Shown piece after piece: positions 48,955-61,534 of a DNA stretch of 64,000 nt. Both the position numbers and the translations under genes were made by a program. The stretch is from Zhengitettix transpicula (taxonomy: Eukaryota; Arthropoda; Insecta; Orthoptera; Tetrigidae): positions 52,932,129 to 52,996,128 of the forward strand of contig CM073592.1 in the NCBI GenBank assembly GCA_037074705.1. The letters run 5' to 3'. Numbering within the stretch: position 1 is the first letter of the stretch; every line of letters begins with the position of its first letter. The notes beneath the pieces were generated by a model. The model was not told the DNA's origin, ran no database searches, and saw nothing but the letters and a program-made list of their open reading frames with translations.

Positions 48955-49163
48955 CAAGTTGTTGGTGCACAAAGCTAAGTGGGGGCGCGAGCTGACGTAA
49001 CGAACCGCCGCGGTACACAAGGCACAGACACGTCGGTCGCAGAGGCCAGCCCCCATTCCTTTGAGCGATTTTCCAATCGGCGTGTCACAGTGCGCGCCAA
49101 CGCACCATGGAAGCCGACGTCTCGCTCTGTGTATTAGCGTCGCTACCACCAGAAACAGCCTGC
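48955..49163 (+). promoter_or_regulatory. CpG-rich segment, candidate promoter and first coding exon
   Basis: This is a CpG-dense patch in AT-rich DNA. It has a bZIP-type TGACGTAA (48992-48999). It then has an ATG in a strong context, CACCATGG (ATG at 49107), which opens MEADVSLCVLASLPPETAC. GCGTAAGG follows directly, a good 5' splice site with GT at 49164. On this reading it would be a first exon of 19 codons. A 73-codon minus frame (48928-49149) overlaps and is the main alternative. No downstream exon was identified. Confidence 0.22.
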
Positions 49164-49169
49164 GTAAGG

Positions 49170-50110
49170 CAACGTCTAATTTGGTCCTTTCTACTTACTC
49201 CAATACCAGTCACAAAAATCTGAATCAGCACTAAATCAAAACAAGAAGTCAGACATAAATTCATTTTGGTTTACACGTTCACTTTAACTGTTTCCAGTAA
49301 AATCACAATGCAACTGCCTCTTCAAGTTCAACATAACCTGCCATTAAAACATATTTTCAAAAATCTAACAACCTTAAGGAAAAAATTGATATTATATTTT
49401 GTAATATAACGTACCTGTGAAAACTTATAGATCAAAATAAAAAGGATCTCAGTAACGTTTAGTTTTCAGCAAAGGTATTTAAATGATCGTGCTGAATAGG
49501 TTTGGATCGGAGGAAAATCTAGCGCTGTCTCTTCTTCAGCATCGAGAGGATAGTAAAATAGGAAAGTCGATGTAGAACCATCCGTAGACATGAAAAAATA
49601 AATCAGAAAGCTCTATTAAATTAAATATATTGTAATAAACAGCTATTACTCCTATCTCCGTCCACCGTCGTGGTAGCCAAATTGTAATAAACATATAAAT
49701 GGGTCGAAATAAAAAAAGAATAATTTTTATGAACAACAAATAAATTTATTAAATACGAAAAGAATTTACCAATGAATTTACTACTTTAACATTAAAATAT
49801 GAGAACCCTTGCTCTCCTAGGTCGTTACTGGGTTTGACTAAGAACAGAATCAAACCATCAAAAAAAACCAACATTTACGTTTTCAAATCAACACAATTAT
49901 CTATTAAATTCATTAATAAACTTAACCTATAGTTTGCCTCTAAATTTTATTATCGAAGAAGGGAACGAAATCTGACTAGTATCCTTTAACGACGTTTACA
50001 TTATTTAATATGGTATATTCTAACTTACAGTTTCTTATGTCCACCTTGACTCGTTCCTTAGACATTCACTTTATAGGTCCTGATATTCACTTCACTGACT
50101 CTAAATAACC
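49170..50110. other. AT-rich spacer, nothing recognised
   Basis: No supported feature. Confidence 0.45.
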
Positions 50111-50121
50111 ACTGTTCCACT

Positions 50122-50633
50122 CTTTGCTGCTTGCTCCGTCTTCTCTCCTTTGCTAAAACACAAATGTCTCTCTCCCGTGCTAAGCAACAACTGTCTTTGC
50201 TGCTTGCTCCGTCTTTCCTCTCACGCTAACACCAACTGTCTTTGCTGCTTGCTCCGTCTTCTCTCTCGTGCTAAATAACAAATGTCTCTCTCCCGTGCTA
50301 AGCAACCAACTGTCTTTGCTGCTTGCTCCGTCTTCTCTCTCGTGCTAAGTAACAAATGTCTCTCTCTCGTGCTAAGCAACAACTGTCTTTGCTGCTTGCT
50401 CCGTCTTTCCTCTCACGCTAACACCAACCAACTTTGCTGCTTGCTCCGTCTTCTCTCTCGTGCTAAATAACAAATGTCTCTCTCCCGTGCTAAGCAACAA
50501 CTGTCTTTCCTCTCACGCTAACACCGACTGTTCAACTCTTTGCTGCTTGCTCCGTCCTTCTCCCCCGTGCTACACAGCAACTGTTTTTGCTGCTTGCTCC
50601 GTCTTCTCTCTCATGCTATACCACAACTGTCTT
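50122..50633 (+). repeat. Minisatellite with two unit lengths (45 and 73 bp)
   Basis: The landmark TGCTGCTTGCTCCGTC recurs at 50125, 50198, 50243, 50317, 50390, 50435, 50541 and 50588. Steps are 73, 45, 74, 73, 45, 106 and 47 bp. The longer unit is the 45-bp unit plus a 28-bp partial copy (ATGTCTCTCTCCCGTGCTAA...). The strand is strongly pyrimidine-rich, which keeps reading frames open (50282-50470 and 50460-50864), but the 73-bp steps break any single frame, so it is not a coding repeat. Confidence 0.9.
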
Positions 50634-51230
50634 ACAATAGGCGATTCTCCTATATATATGCCATCTTCCTCCCTTGTATTTCACTTGCGTCGCCACGGCG
50701 CAGTGACAGAAACCCATTCCTCTAATTTTCGTTCCGGCCGCCTTTCGAACTGTGACAATCGCATTGTCACACTCCGTCTTCTAACTTACGGCTTCCTCTC
50801 CTTTGTCCGCCTCGCACAAAATCTTCTCTTGAAAGTCCAAAGTCCTTTTCAGGTCATTCGTTAGAGACAGTAGCCTGCTCTAACATGGCCCCTTTGTGAA
50901 CATCTGCGTTACTAATTCGACTCGCCGTTTCCCAAATCAATAGGCTACTGGACCCTCACCATCCCCTGTCTCTCATTGCAGCTGCAGCAATTACTCAGGA
51001 CCACCCGAGTCGCCCTTTATCCTTTCTCGCACGTCTCTCCACGACACGTGCGCCGTCTCCAATAATATAATGCATCATATTATTACAATATATTTTAATA
51101 AAGAAAAGTAAGACTCGGAAGAAAGCCCCCAGAAGCTTTAACAATCCCAATACGTCAGTATCAAGACTGTTTGGCAAAATGGCTTCACAGACAGAAAAGA
51201 GCAGGAGGTCCCAATCAGTCAATGTGAACT
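50634..51230. other. GC-richer segment next to the minisatellite, probably part of a larger mobile element
   Basis: It contains a TATATATA (50651-50658), ACTGTGACAATCGCATTGTC with a short hairpin (GACAATcgcATTGTC, 50754-50768), and a 75-codon minus frame (50995-51222). No LTR pair, primer-binding site or transposase was identified. The change of composition starts with the minisatellite, so both may belong to one inserted unit. Confidence 0.25.
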
Positions 51231-52555
51231 GTAAGGGAGTCCTTCAAAACCGGTTATCACGGGGTTTCTACAACGTCTCTACTGAAACTTAACGCAGTTC
51301 AAAAAATGTTTACGTGTTTGCTCAACCTGATACGCTCACATTCTCCCGAATCCAAAGAGAAGAGAAATTTATCATGATTGTATCAAACTAAATAACTAAA
51401 TAAAAATACAAATTAATAAATCTATATGACAATTTCCTTTCTTCCCTGCCATATCAGGATACCTTTCAAAATTTTTCTTAATAAATACAGTTAATAAAAG
51501 GCTGATAGACAAATAATTTGACATAATTCAACGCTGTTTACAGTCCTAGAAATTGGATGACTTAAACATGTTTTATTCGGCCACACGCCAAATTACAGCT
51601 ACAACGAATGTTACGATTGTTTGAATCGAAAAAAAGTCGAGTGATGATGCAAAGTAAACTCGGTGAAACAGAATACTTTGTGTTTGTCAAGCATTTTGTT
51701 GTGAAATTGTCAAGGTAAAACTCTGCATGCAGTGTAGAGGTTAAATTTATGTGTAGTGTGGCTTAAAGTAAACAGTTTATACGTTACGCAGAACTGTATC
51801 AAAACAGTTTCACTGTAAACGCCGGTTCCTGGTGGACTCACTGTAGACTTTCATCTTTAATATGTAACTATATAACTATTAATAAATGCATATTCTTTTC
51901 GTACATTCTATATAAAGTGTTGTAACAGGTACGAACGTCATTCTTATATTGCGGTTAACGCCTGAATGCAACACGCATTACACTTTTGATCACGTTTACT
52001 TATTCGGTTTAGATCCACTATGATAGAAAAAATAATCACCCATTGCAAGGCGTCTAACAGGTACCGTTATTTTCGCATAGTTTTCTAGTTCACTAGTATA
52101 CTAATAACGCCGTAAATGATAAATTGTAATTACAAAGTCATTTATCTCTCAAAAAAACAACAAGTTGCAAGTCTTTAACTAAATAAGATTTACAAGTAAT
52201 GATAAAATTATCTTCGCTATATAATTTACGTTTCGTTCTGACCCAAGTAAATAGTTAAAGTATTACTATTGAAATTCTTGTACAGACAGGTTCCAAGAGG
52301 ATAAATTATTATAACTCGATATATAATAAAGTATTCGTAATATTTCTTGAATAAATGATACAGTTTTAAACATTAATTAATTTACATCTGTGTTATTTTC
52401 ATGAAGATTATATTATAATTAGCTTAGAGTTGACCCTTTGTCTCAGTATTACCAGTAGGCAGTAATAATAATATCTAAAAACAACGTTACAATAAAATGT
52501 CTAGACGAATACCTGTCCGTGCCTTGTGACGATACTTTATGAAAGAAAACAATCG
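51231..52555. other. AT-rich spacer, nothing recognised
   Basis: No supported feature. Confidence 0.5.
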
Positions 52556-52563
52556 TTTTTTTT

Positions 52564-52836
52564 GTAGGCAGGCTATGTATTGGGTAATCCACATAGTGGC
52601 AACTCCCCTCTTATAGCACAGGAAAGGGAGTAAAGGGGGGGATGCGGAAATGTATAGCAAGGTAACCAAGCGTTAACTAGGGCCCCCGGGCTATGGTTTA
52701 AGGATCCTACCCTGATATTCATAAAAGTGATACAGGGAAAACCCTAGAAAAACCTGTATCGGGTAGGTTGGGCATTTGGTACTTGTCCCACGCCCTTCCT
52801 ATGGCGTGTCTTGACCAGTTTAAGATGCAGCTGGAT
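52564..52836 (-). repeat. R1 repeat, copy G (truncated)
   Basis: It has GGGTAATCCACATAGTGGCA, GGGCCCCCGGGCTATGG, AAACCCTAGAAAAACCTG, and CTTGTCCCACGCCCTTCC. Beyond this it loses the part between the GCGT and CAGTTTAAG segments and stops near GCAGCTGGATAG. Eight T immediately left of it (52556-52563) correspond to the 3' A-run on the sense (minus) strand. Confidence 0.75.
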
Positions 52837-53335
52837 AGAATAGCACATCATAAATGGACAATAGAAATTTAAAAAACTTCAGTAACCATATAAAAAATGA
52901 AAAAATTAATATGAAACACATTTTCAGAGTCCACTAGTGTTTTAACTGTGTTTTAAAAACTAGTTTATCTTCCCAATATAACATTGGAAAAATCCTTAAA
53001 TTTTATTATATAAGCTGCACTTTGTGATTTCTATTATACCAATATGAAGTTGCAAATGTGAAGAAGTAGACTTAACGTAATTGTATGCATTGATGATTTG
53101 TCTCAAAAATAACGTAAATGATAGGCCTAAATAAGAGGTTGCGGTTCCAACATTTGCATTTTTTAATACTTTTAAGTGAATAAAGACGCTTTAAATTAAC
53201 CTTTTCGTATAAATGTATTCCTTCAAGTCCCATTTTACCCTGACGTGGGCTGAATTTTGAAATCATACTTTCTTAATTATTACATTCAAATAGGAACCCT
53301 TTATTCCTAATTTCACGTTTTATCCTCAGGAGTTT
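52837..53335. other. AT-rich spacer, nothing recognised
   Basis: No supported feature; a 64-codon minus frame is unrecognised. Confidence 0.45.
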
Positions 53336-53339
53336 CATA

Positions 53340-53830
53340 TGTGCGTTGAGATGACGGTGAGTCAGTTTCCCCTTTTATATGCATACATAGATCGTGATTG
53401 AGGCCCAATTAATTTACCATTGCCATCATCGATAAACGTGGTAAAAACAGGTGGCAAATTTAATACAACGGGGTCTGTAATTTGAAGGGTAAACGCATGG
53501 AAAGTTATTGGTGTCAATAGTGAGCTCTCACTCACGACGTCGAGAGACAGTGTCTAATTGTGGTTAATAACGCTTAACGAGCAATCTGCAATAACTTCTC
53601 ATAATCCGCGGCGCCCGGCTGTGCCACTAACGGGGTGATACATCAGCACGGAGGCGGCGATTAGATTAACTACGGCTCGCCGGTGACGCGTCATTAAAGT
53701 GATTGATGAATTAGACGCGCATCCGGCGAGCAGGCGGGGGCGGGTCCGTGCGCATAGGCAATGGGGCGCGGAAGTGCGAAGGCACGCTCGCCCATGCGTG
53801 ACACAGGAAGACACGCTCAGCTTTCTTCCC
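53340..53830. promoter_or_regulatory. Candidate developmental enhancer with CpG-rich core
   Basis: A balanced left part contains ATCATCGATAAACGTGG and AATTAATTTACC, and leads into a CpG-dense core (53608-53800). The core has TGATTGATGA (53700-53709), which fits the Exd/Pbx-Hox composite type, set between two ATTA cores. It is framed by the inverted repeat GCTCGCCGG (53675-53683) and CCGGCGAGC (53723-53731), with GACGCG strings inside. The 71-codon minus frame (53599-53814) is GC-driven and unrecognised. An unmethylated promoter-like island is another possibility. Confidence 0.35.
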
Positions 53831-54495
53831 CTAGTTTTACAACGCTAAACGCCATATATTTACGATCACAAACGAAGCGGGGAAGATGAAAAATGTGCGA
53901 GCAACACCGGCCTAACAGGAACTGTCGGAAACCCACAAAAAAATTAAGCTTCGGTTACGTTCCTTGACATTAAACTACGAAATATGTTTAAAAAATATCA
54001 ACTCTGTTACCAAAAAAAATACAGATAATAACAAAGCATACATTTACTCTAAAGTCATTTAAGGTCTCCTTCAGAACATCAATCCTTCCACCCACCATTG
54101 ATTCAAACACTTCGTGGAACGGAACTTCACATGAGTCATTGTAATTCACCTAATGTTATCTGTGGATCAATTTATTTTTATTTTCATTCAACTTGGATAG
54201 TATAGGAGACGATCAGCTTGTGAAGTAGTGAACAATCAGTTACTCGGAAAATGTTCACTGATCTTAATCATTCCACTCTCCCTTCAGAAAATCCCAAGCT
54301 GTTTTCTTCTAGCTACTTCCTCATATTTAAATAAAAATTAAACAGGGGGCTCCAATGGTAACATTACAAATAATAGGTGTCTACTGTATTGTAATCACTT
54401 TAATGTTGCTTTTGGCCCACCATCTATAATCTCTATAAAAATATTAAATTTAAGCTTCTAACCATAAAAAATTCAATACGAAAAGCAATTTATCA
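53831..54495. other. AT-rich spacer, nothing recognised
   Basis: No supported feature. Confidence 0.45.
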
Positions 54496-54499
54496 AATA

Positions 54500-55170
54500 T
54501 TTATAACTGGCTTGATGCCTGGCGTTGCCCGGGATGTCAGTTATCCATAACCACGGACTTGACTCGAATGTAGGCAGCTTTTTCGTTATTTTTATGTTAC
54601 GCAACTCGACCCCTATCCCTAGATGTATTTACCTCACATTTCTAATCGTGTTGGACTCATTGACCCTGAAATAGTTTGATTCGACGAATATTTTTCCGTA
54701 TGAACATCTTCAAATATTATTTATTCCTCGCAAAAATTGGCCGATCAACATGTTTGAAAATTTCCAACTGCGTTCAGACCCACCCGTGGGGGTTTAAACT
54801 GCAAGTTGAATGTAATAATTAATCTCAGCGACATCCATAACCCTTGATTTGACTCCAATCTCTGTTATATTCGCGTTAATTTCTTGTAACGCGCGTCCAC
54901 CCCCACCTCTAAGAGTGCTGCCTTCATATACAAAAAGCGATTGATATTATTCACAATAAACATCGATAAAAATACTGTCAATGTCATTGACCACGACAAA
55001 TATTTATTCCACGCATATATCGTCCGTTTTAGCTTGTTTGAATATTTCAACCCCCATTCCTGGGGAAATATTCACCCAGACAGTGTTTGTTCCTGATAAA
55101 AAAAAACACGTCTACGAAATTTGGTGAAATTTTCTCCACCGGTGTAGATTTGTATAAGGAACATACACGC
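54500..55170 (+). repeat. R2 repeat, two to three units
   Basis: It starts with TGCCTGGCGTTGCCCGGGAT and repeats the R2 landmarks TTCGTTATTTTTATG (near 54583) and TCGCGTTAATTTC (near 54872), about 289 bp apart. It also has CGCAAAAATTGGCCGATCAA followed by CATGTTTG. The right end runs into AATTTGGTGAAATTTTC and then the (TA)n tract. Confidence 0.7.
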
Positions 55171-55176
55171 AAACAA

Positions 55177-55180
<4 letters not shown>

Positions 55181-55218
<38 letters not shown>

Positions 55219-55270
55219 ATATATATATATATATATCTATATATACTATATATATATATAAATATATTTA
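55181..55270. repeat. (TA)n tract with interruptions
   Basis: About 90 bp of TA dinucleotides broken by a few C. It generates spurious YIYIYI frames. Confidence 0.95.
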
Positions 55271-56650
55271 TACATACAAATACATTGTTTTATTTCCTAG
55301 ATTAATCGGTGTTTCATTTTATTTTTTGAGATATATTTGTCACTATGAACTCATATTCTTAATTTATTTTAGAATATTCGTGTCAATTAATACAATACTC
55401 AAGTTTGAATAGTGCATGAGTGCTTCGGATAATTATTTTTTTTAAGTTTAACTATTAAAATAAGTAAAAGCAGAATATTTATTATAGGGAAAGGAAACAT
55501 GGGGCTGACTATCCAGAGCCAGTTGCTACGTCTCAGACTAATATGTCATTAACCAAGCGCCAATCGTAAGTCGCCACGTCAACGATGCTAAGATCTATAA
55601 AGATTGCTAGAAAATTTATTTATTTATCAAAGATTTGATGACGTAATTTTAACGTTAACAGTAAGTAGGATATATATTATAACTACAAGCAATACGCATA
55701 CAGGGTAAGTTCCATTTCGGTTACTGGTAAGTGGCTCCTATCCGCTCCCTGAAAAGATCCTTTTTGGCCATATCTGTTGATGAGTACCTCAAAATTTCTT
55801 GATATCTTCATAACAGGACAACGGCTACTTTACAGAGGACTGAAAATCGAATATTTATTTTCATAATTGATTTATGGACAAAAACAGGAAAACTTTCAGT
55901 ATGATTCATTATTTTTAACATTTCTATATTTGATCATTTTCGTGTTATTTAGTGAATTGTCATAACTGTGCCATTTTTCATTTTCGTACATATTAATTAC
56001 ATATGTTCTGTTTCAAGAGAGCTATTAATTCCCAAAATGAGTAGTTCAATGTTCAATGGAACACTTTCCGGAGGTTAATCGTGTTAAACCCTGATCTTTA
56101 TACGGTCGGTAAATATTCCAATTTAAGTAATCCCTGGTATTCTCTTAGGAATAAAATTATATAGAATGACGAAACAATTTAATGAAAGAACATTCACATT
56201 AGGCTGGTTAAAATAATTCAATATTATTTTGAATAAAAATATAATCCACTAATTGCGGTTGCGAGTTTTAAATCACTTTTATAAAGTAATTTATCATTTT
56301 ATTTATATTTAGAAGTCGTTTATGTTATAATTTTCGCAATACGTTCATTCCATTCAGTTTTTGTTTAATTTTATTTATATTTTTAATTCTTATTTTCCAA
56401 ATTTTATCAAAATCCCAAAAGTAAAAAAAAAGTTTAATGCATCCCACGTTCACCATCCTAGATGACAGATATATTACTGGTTTCTTCATTTTTCTTAAAT
56501 TTAGTGACAAATTTCAAGAACTTACGTCCTTTACTTCGAAACAAATTAAATACTCACGCGAAAAAGAAATTTTGAGGTACACGAAATAAGTAAATAACTT
56601 ATTTGATTAAAAATTATTAAACATCTAAAATTCCCTCGGTGATTATCTTG
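55271..56650. other. AT-rich spacer, nothing recognised
   Basis: No supported feature. Confidence 0.45.
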
Positions 56651-56657
56651 TATAACA

Positions 56658-56759
56658 CTTGGGCTTCCACCCGGGTAAGTGATCGCGTGATAAAGATGAC
56701 AGCCAACGTCATTGAAACGTCGTGGCCAAAGCCCATAATTACCAAGGTGGAAGCCCAAG
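56658..56759. repeat. Foldback element enclosing a GAAACGTCG stem-loop
   Basis: CTTGGGCTTCCACC (56658-56671) and GGTGGAAGCCCAAG (56746-56759) are perfect 14-bp inverted repeats. Between them lies GATGACAGCCAACGTCATTG, followed by AAACGTCG, the motif shared with 24740 and 46405. The arms differ in sequence from those at 46.4 kb, so the shared core sits in different outer frames. Confidence 0.7.
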
Positions 56760-56909
56760 AGATAATAATTCATTATATTCTCGATAAAGCTGCAGAGTTT
56801 GTCATATTTTTTCATTATCCAAAAAAAAATATTCGAATAAGACTTAGTGAATATAAAATACATTTTAACGGTTATATTAACACATTTTCCTTCGTGGTCT
56901 TAAACTAAT

Positions 56910-59340
56910 TTTTTTAATTTAAATTTTATTTATTTTTCGAAGTATTAGTAACATATGTATTGAGACAAACTTTTACCGTAGGATGTAATTTTCAATGCGT
57001 GAAGTTATTTACCGCACTTTGTCGTTCGGCCAGTTCATTAGCAGTATACCGGCAACTGTAGCTAAGTGTTTTCGACCTGAAACAACGCGGACTGAATTAA
57101 TTAACTGTCAGAGTCAGAACCTCTACTGAATGACTGTCAGACAGCAAGTAGCGAAACAACTGCAAGTAACAACGTTCCTGGAGATTGGTCTCTCCTAACA
57201 GCACAAATTTACACACGAATATTCCAGGAAATTGTACAGCTGACAGGCTTGAGGGAATTTGGTTGGCGAACAAGAAATGGGGAAAGATAGAAATTTATTT
57301 GAAACAGTTTACAATAACTTTTGGGATGTCTTCAAATGAAACAACATTTATATTACTGTACTGGGAGTAGAATGAAAAGTATTTTGACCGTCATAAATAT
57401 GACATAATAAAATATAACATAATTAAATAAATACAACACATACATATGTGAATACACTAATCATCTAATTTTGTCTGTTTATTGGCAAATTATTTATCTA
57501 TTTGTTAAACTGCAGAGGCGGAATAATGTGGTAGTAGAATACTTAAGTCGAACATGTAATGAGTACAAATATTTATTACATCATATATTTATTTATTTAA
57601 TTTAGTTTAATATATTAATTTATATACTATAAAATTTCAAAATCATATTAATTAAACAATAACATTGGAATAAATTAATATGGTGACCAAAGTTAAGGAA
57701 TTAATTATAAAATAACAACCACTAGTTAAATAAATTTAGTACTTTTTAGAGGTTGGAATTATAGAAAAAAAAATTCCCATTAGAAAATTTTAAAACACTT
57801 TTTAGTGTTTTTATTGACTTCATTTAGCTCTGTTAAAGTCAACTTTCTGGTGTTTGTACTATTTATGCCTGGAATTATCTCGGAGTTAGTTGGGTGTACC
57901 ATTTCCTGGCTCTTCTATCCGTCATTGCTTCTAGGTTCAATAATGACAAATAACTCCGCTCCAGCAATTAGGAACACGGAATCGCCCAAACTAATCAACA
58001 TTGCATAATTCTCATCTTACAGTGTACGTTGCTGTTTGATAATCTTTTACCGACAAATTGACTAACTTTCTTACAAACACTGTACATCTCGTTTGTCAAC
58101 TTCCTGTAAACAACTCGCCTATCTAACTATCTTTAACTAACTGTAACTACCTAACTATGCTTGGTGTTTTAAGTCTTCGCTCCAAACTCCCAATTATACA
58201 CTAAATAGGTTTTCGTTACTTCATTGGGCGTATGAACATGAATATCTTACGACGAAACAGCTTGAGGGTTGAATAAACAAAATATTTTCTAGACAATTCT
58301 CCCAAATATATAAAAAAAAACTATATTTTGTAGGCTTTTGTCGCGATGGTAAAATCTTTCGTTCACTGTGTTTCTTTTTTGAGCTTTTCTCACTTACCTA
58401 AATTTAAAAAACGACGATAGAAATTGTTAGGTAAAGAAAAGTTGGTATATTTCCTAAATTATAATCGCCTAAATGTTTGTTCGAACAATCCAAAAATCTC
58501 CACAGACTGTAAATATAAATTTCATAACACATTTTGGACAATCTTTACAATATTTGACTATTTTAATTTCTTTAAAGAAATAACTGAAAACAAATTTCAA
58601 CGAATTTCTTGCCAGGAAAAAGTTCCTTACGAGTCCTCATAGGATCACTGCTAGAATAAAAAAAATTATGCGTATTATTGCAAAACATGATGTTTTAAAC
58701 TGTTGTGACCAATACTTAAAACAATATAAAAAACTTTCAAAACTAGTTTCTCTTCGTATATTTCATTACTGTAATAAGTCCATCGTGTCCTCCAATATGT
58801 GTTTTTGTTGTCTATTATACATTGGTAAAGCCATAAGAAATTTTCACAGCGAAGTTCATACTAAACATAAACAAACATAAATATCTTAACGTACCTAAGA
58901 GCCTAGCTCCGAGGACGATGTGCACTACAGAAACTTAAGCTCCTCATTAAACCATTTCAGTCAGTTTAAATGTAAAATAACCAAATTAAGTCATCTACTC
59001 CATAAACATAATTATATTATCTAAGTGCAGCTTCAGGGGGTAGTGTATTATCCCTGCTGGAAGGAAGGGGAATAAGTGGATGATAAAATACATAATTGCA
59101 TTCATGATTTCCGAAAACTATCTGTGCTGACGTAGCTGTAATATTTGCTCATGATATAATTAGTAAGTTTGAATGATTTTATATTTAAAGACAAACAATT
59201 ATGAACTTTAAATAAAAGATAATAAATTACTGAATCTAAAAATTTCTTAGTAAAAACAGTCATACAGTGTGACTTAAAAATAATTTTACTATGAATAGCT
59301 AACTTTAAATATAATTTATCCTCGTAATTATCTTTAGACT
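56910..59340. other. Spacer with unrecognised frames
   Basis: A more balanced patch at 57000-57370 and another at 57830-58010 have frames of 61-67 codons. On the minus strand the second reads VHPTNSEIIPGINSTN and LTLTELNE, which is less AT-biased than chance, but I recognise no family and it is broken by a stop. A possible eroded exon. Nothing else seen. Confidence 0.3.
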
Positions 59341-59345
59341 ATGAA

Positions 59346-59720
59346 ATAAAATTGGTTTTGTTTGAATGTGTCTATGTTCTGCATAAAAATTTAAACGCTT
59401 GGAGCAATTTCGACAAAATTTGGTACACATGTAAATTTCGACCTGGAAACAAACCCTGTTGGAATGTTTTTGATTATAATAAGATACAAGGACTATTTTT
59501 GACTATATTAGTATTAGTATATGACTCTCTTTATACACCAGGAGTTTTCCAGGTACTGAAAGACATTTTAATTATCTTAGAATACCGGTATTATTTTACA
59601 CTCTGTTAAGTTGCCGGGGATATTTTGGACTCTTTTATGGTACCGAGATTATTCTTTAGTCTAATATGATTCTGGGAATATTTTTGTCTCTCTAAAGGTA
59701 AAGCCGCTCTAAAAGAAGGT
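59346..59720. repeat. R3 repeat with 29-bp minisatellite, left part
   Basis: The start block (AAACGCTTGGAGCAATTTCG, then ACAAAATTTGGTACACATG) matches 4.87-4.93 kb. Units TACCGG(T/G)...TATT then recur at 59583, 59612, 59641 and 59670, exactly 29 bp apart, like those at 17.45 kb. Confidence 0.75.
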
Positions 59721-60520
59721 TGGGCCGTCCGCCATTTTTAATATTACGGAACTATTTTACCTTACTCGAGGTTTAAGCAAGAACAAGTCGGTTGTAAATC
59801 ATGAAATGTTTTAATATCGATTACTATGCAATAACGTTCATAACTTTTAAATTATCTAGGCAAGATTGCATTGGAGTTCATAAATGTTTTATTTTCTCAA
59901 GTATTATTTTATCTCAGTTAAAATATTAAGATTTCATAAGTAAACTCAAAATTTGGTGATTAAATTAAATTTTCTGGGAATTGTAAAGATTTAAATTAAA
60001 TTAATAATCGTAAAAGATGTAATTAAAATATACACAACGTAAAAGTATTTAATTCTTTAAATAAAGGGATTAAACAATTATTTTAAAATAAAGGTATTTA
60101 TTTTTAACTGAGTTACAGGGAATGACAAAGAAACTAATTAACGTGGGTGTTAAAATTGCCAAATCACTTTTAATTTGGATAAAGTTTTCTTCGCCTGAAG
60201 AAGATGGCGGTGCCTACGTTCCTCACTTTTAATTTAATTTCTTAATTTTTACAGCAGATTTAGATTCAAAAGATACAGTATATATTTTTTTCATGCTTTC
60301 TTGAGACCAATACTACGCGATGATTCATAACCACTTTAATACTTTTTCAATTTACTATATCCTCACATCAAGTTAAATTTTTTTTTACAAATCTATTGTC
60401 TGTAATTAAATTGCACTTTTTTAATTCACTGATTTGGGACATGAAGTGTTTTTCAGCTTCCCGAATATATATTTTCATGTTATCAGAACTACATTATAAA
60501 TGGAGGATGGCCCGGCTCGT
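59721..60520. other. AT-rich stretch between R3 parts
   Basis: No supported gene. It may be the interior of one larger R3 element spanning 59346-60810, or unrelated sequence between two fragments. Confidence 0.4.
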
Positions 60521-60534
60521 ATTAGAAGGGCTTT

Positions 60535-60810
60535 ATCTAAAGGTATCGGGTGTATTTATAATTCCTCAACATACCAGAAGTAATTACGGAATCGGGAGTA
60601 TTTTTTAATCTCTCAAGATTTCCTGACTCGATTAAGGTACATCATACCGATTATGAATAAATTAAATTTACGTCGGCATAGATAGGTTAGGAACCGTGAA
60701 ATGTAAATGTTCAGAAATGTGACGCTTTTGATCTCGGTTAAATTACATGTTGTCGAATTAAATACTTTTCCGGACTTAAATAAATAATTTTGTTGTCCAA
60801 TAAAGTTAAT
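60535..60810. repeat. R3 repeat, right part
   Basis: Degraded minisatellite units (TATCGGGTGTATT at 60544, TACCAGAAGTAATT at 60572) are followed by GACTCGATTAAGG (60625), CGTCGGCATAG and GAATTAAATACTTTT (60756). This is the same order as at 17.69-17.83 kb. Confidence 0.7.
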
Positions 60811-61500
60811 ATTATGTTGTAACAAACGGCGCGAATTTCTGATGTGGTAACACTTCTGAAATCAGTTAATATTATGAGGAAATCTTATAAATCTATAACA
60901 AGATAAAAGAATTAAAAGTAAATAGGTTAATTCTTGTAAATTTTATTTTTGATACCTGAATTTTGACCTGTTTAGATGACTGAAACTTTCATAGCAGGTT
61001 TATTAATTCTTATGTGATCGTCATCTGTTTTCTTTCTAATATGGTGTACAAAGTACAAGTAATTTTCAACATCGGGGTTGCTTTCTAATGTATTTCAATA
61101 GTTTGATTACTTTATTTTGCGGTGGTTTATTAAATTTAATAATTTCTTACTTTGATATTAATTGAAAATACATACCATATAACGAAGTTGTTACATATAA
61201 ATTATATCTCATTTAATTATTAATGTTTATCTCTGTTTATAATTGACGTTTTTGTTATAAATATCGGATAAACTTTCATATTTTGTTTGAAAGGTCATGC
61301 GGGAAGCATGATATGTGGGCTTTATCCAAGCAAACATTACCATCTACGACGTTAACGCTTAATAACCCATCCTTTGTGCATTAGCACCAACCATTTTGAC
61401 ACCTAATAACCCTTTAAAGTGTAACGGTATAATATTTTAAAAACAGAAGTTGAGTAGTAATCGACCACAATATATTGATGTTATGTACATGCATTACTCT
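60811..61500. other. AT-rich spacer, nothing recognised
   Basis: No supported feature. Confidence 0.45.
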
Positions 61501-61534
61501 TCAGCTGAGCTGTCGATCTTTCACACTATCCATA

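Noticed and set aside
50122..50633. CRISPR-like array
   Set aside because: The spacing regularity comes from a minisatellite: units are contiguous with no unique spacers, in eukaryotic sequence.
50282..50864. Open frames encoding repeated CCLLRL/FAACSVFSL peptides
   Set aside because: They are translations of the pyrimidine-rich minisatellite; 73-bp steps are not multiples of three and the frame is not kept.
55087..55412. Frames with long YIYIYI runs
   Set aside because: Translation of the (TA)n tract.
57805..58008. Possible mitochondrial (COI-like) insertion
   Set aside because: A hydrophobic frame recalled a mitochondrial gene at first, but no conserved COI block could be matched on either strand.
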